64,000 nucleotides of DNA from Rallus limicola (lineage: Eukaryota; Chordata; Aves; Gruiformes; Rallidae), in the NCBI GenBank assembly GCA_022605955.1, contig JAKCOZ010000001.1, forward strand, positions 104,006,211-104,070,210, given 5' to 3'. This document shows positions 62,729 to 64,000 of the stretch, piece after piece. Numbering within the stretch: the stretch's first letter is position 1; each line of letters opens with the position of its first letter. Below the pieces are notes generated by a model, which saw only the letters and a list, made by a program, of their open reading frames with translations, was not told where the DNA came from and made no database searches. Both the position numbers and the translations under genes were made by a program.

Positions 62729-64000
62729 GTACTGTTTCCAAAAGAGAGGAGAAAGCCTGCCAGGGTGTATATACATTAAAATGCGAATGACTCTGGAGTT
62801 GGAGTTCCATTTCTTGTGTGGCGGCATCCCACAGCATTTCCTGGGGTTGCTTTTGTGATACCATCCTACAAGCTGTTAGCATTGGCCATTGACTATGTGT
62901 TGCTTAAAATGGTCCAAAGCAATACCTCAGATTAGAAGGTGGCATGTGATGCATTATTTGCAAGGTGGTCTGGGGTGCATATTGTGTGATTGATGGGCTT
63001 CAGACCTTGGAAGGGTTGACAGGTAGTTGCGAGCTTCTCCTTGTTTGTAAAAGTCAAGCTACTTTTTGAGTAGAGGCTATGCCTGTTTGTGATAGATACG
63101 TGAGGTTCTGTGGATGAAGTAAATATGCAAACCATGGTGAAAAAAGTGACCTTTGTTGGTTGTTGATCTTGAATACTTGTGCAACGCTGAATGCATGACT
63201 AAATGCAAATGGAGATGGCCGGTCAAACATCCATCTAGGGAAAAAGAAAAAGAAAGATACTTGTGGTCCCCTTTGGTTAGGAATAATCTTACCAGCCAGC
63301 CTGGGCTCTCGTTACAGTCAATGGGGAAAAATAAGGGCACTTTTAACAGAATGATTCATCTGACTTCTGTTTGATTCTGCAATAGGATGACTTTGTGCCC
63401 AGGAGATCCAAGTTCCTCTCCAGTGACTGTAAATGGAGCCTCAGGCAACTCACTTAGAAATATATGTCTACATTTGATCAGATAAAACCTCCTTCCTGTA
63501 TCAAAGCCCTCCAGCTGTTTTTCATGCACGATCTACCTGCAGAGGATTCACTGTAGGGGTTCCTAGCTTTCAGGCCAAGATCCTAAGCAGTACTGAGGCA
63601 AAGACTGCAACTTAAAGGCGCATTTTGGTGCTTAGAATGTTATAGTGCCCCAAAACTTCTGTCCAAACTTGCTAAGAGGAGAGTTTCTGTTAAGCCGTCA
63701 AGTTAAAACAACCGCACATCCGTTTGCTCACTCCCCCCTTCCCCCTCTCCCCTGCCCTCCCCAGCGGGATGGAGAATAGAATTGAAGAGGAAAAGGAAAA
63801 GTAAAACTTGTGGGTTGAGATAAAGATAGTTTAATAGGACAGAAAAGGAAGATAGCTATAACAACAATAATAGTAAAGAATATACAAGTGATGCACAGCA
63901 CAATTTCTTACCACACAGAGTTGATGCTCAGCTAAGTCCTGAGCCATGATCCTGCCTCCCAGCTAGCTTCCCCAGTTATATACTGAGCGTGACATCTTAT
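62729..64000 (+). other. HUNK: HUNK intron 6, 5' part (incomplete)
   Basis: The intron begins GTACTG and runs past the window end. The frame stays open after exon 6 for 43 codons to about 62,858, which is read-through and not coding. A partial LTR occupies its last 300 bases. Nothing else is recognised. Confidence 0.85.
63700..64000 (-). mobile_element. LTR of an avian endogenous retrovirus, cut by the window end
   Basis: The block includes AGCGGGATGGAGAATAGAAT, GGGTTGAGATAAAGATAG and GTGATGCACAGCACAATTTC. It matches, from memory, the minus-strand form of an abundant avian LTR and aligns by eye with the intron 1 copy over their shared part. On the minus strand an ATTAAA poly(A) signal lies at 63,830-63,835 and a TATA-like box at about 63,976-63,984. 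The left boundary is uncertain, between about 63,680 and 63,720. Whether a full provirus follows cannot be seen. No viral coding sequence is visible in the window. Confidence 0.7.

Larger units (their letters stand above)
18894..64000 (+). other. HUNK: HUNK gene, 5' half (coding start to intron 6)
   Basis: Six exons joined by GT-AG introns give 1,013 coding bases: residues 1-337 and two bases of codon 338. The product matches the N-terminal half of HUNK, an AMPK/SNF1-related Ser/Thr kinase of about 714 residues in mammals. All kinase hallmarks are present: glycine loop GEGSFAKV (70-77), Lys92, Glu112, hinge around MELCPGG (141-147), HRD (185-187), DFG (205-207), activation-loop Thr223, APE (232-234), DVW (246-248) and Arg309. 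Intron phases in order are 0, 2, 1, 2, 1, 2. The C-terminal half, which carries the SNF1-homology and tail regions in mammals, lies beyond position 64,000. In mammals HUNK acts in the cytoplasm and has been linked to mammary gland biology, HER2 signalling and autophagy. Its role in birds is not evident from the sequence. Confidence 0.95.

Noticed and set aside
1..64000. CRISPR arrays, bacterial-type operons, rRNA or tRNA genes
   Set aside because: The window is vertebrate nuclear DNA; no regularly spaced repeats, rRNA stretches or convincing tRNA cloverleaf were seen.

Overview
The window is vertebrate nuclear DNA from a bird. Several non-LTR repeats have the 3' end typical of avian CR1 LINEs, and two kinds of retroviral LTR resemble families I remember as abundant in bird genomes. 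The one protein gene I can support is the 5' half of HUNK (hormonally up-regulated Neu-associated kinase, an AMPK-related Ser/Thr kinase) on the + strand. LTRs of the 25.1-25.5 kb and 63.7-64.0 kb type suggest a lineage outside chickens and their relatives, but I cannot name the species.

Layout. Positions 1 to about 17,000 are upstream intergenic DNA with no recognisable gene. This part holds a G16 homopolymer, an old CR1 remnant, an unidentified 48-codon open stretch ending in a splice-donor-like sequence near 4.9 kb, and a complete-looking solo LTR (14,072-15,166). From about 17.0 to 19.3 kb the sequence becomes CpG-dense and forms the HUNK promoter region and exon 1 (start codon 18,894). 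Six coding exons follow: 18,894-19,157, 39,552-39,844, 49,561-49,616, 55,079-55,214, 57,047-57,174 and 62,593-62,728. They join in frame through GT-AG introns to give residues 1 to 337 plus two bases of codon 338. This covers a short Gly/Ala-rich N-terminus and the whole kinase domain. The C-terminal half of the protein lies beyond the window.

The introns (about 20.4, 9.7, 5.5, 1.8 and 5.4 kb, plus an incomplete sixth) contain only repeats and unassigned sequence. Intron 1 has a CR1 nested inside another CR1, directly abutting a truncated LTR. Intron 2 has further CR1 copies and two ancient MIR SINE remnants. Intron 3 has a (CA)19 microsatellite and a short CR1 tail. Intron 6 ends in a second LTR of the same family and orientation as the one in intron 1.

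All six junctions were located by reading the sequence. Family assignments of repeats and comparisons with mammalian HUNK come from memory and are marked as such. I found no previously undescribed biological system; the most useful leads are the unidentified open stretch near 4.9 kb, the promoter and leader architecture, and the layered insertions.
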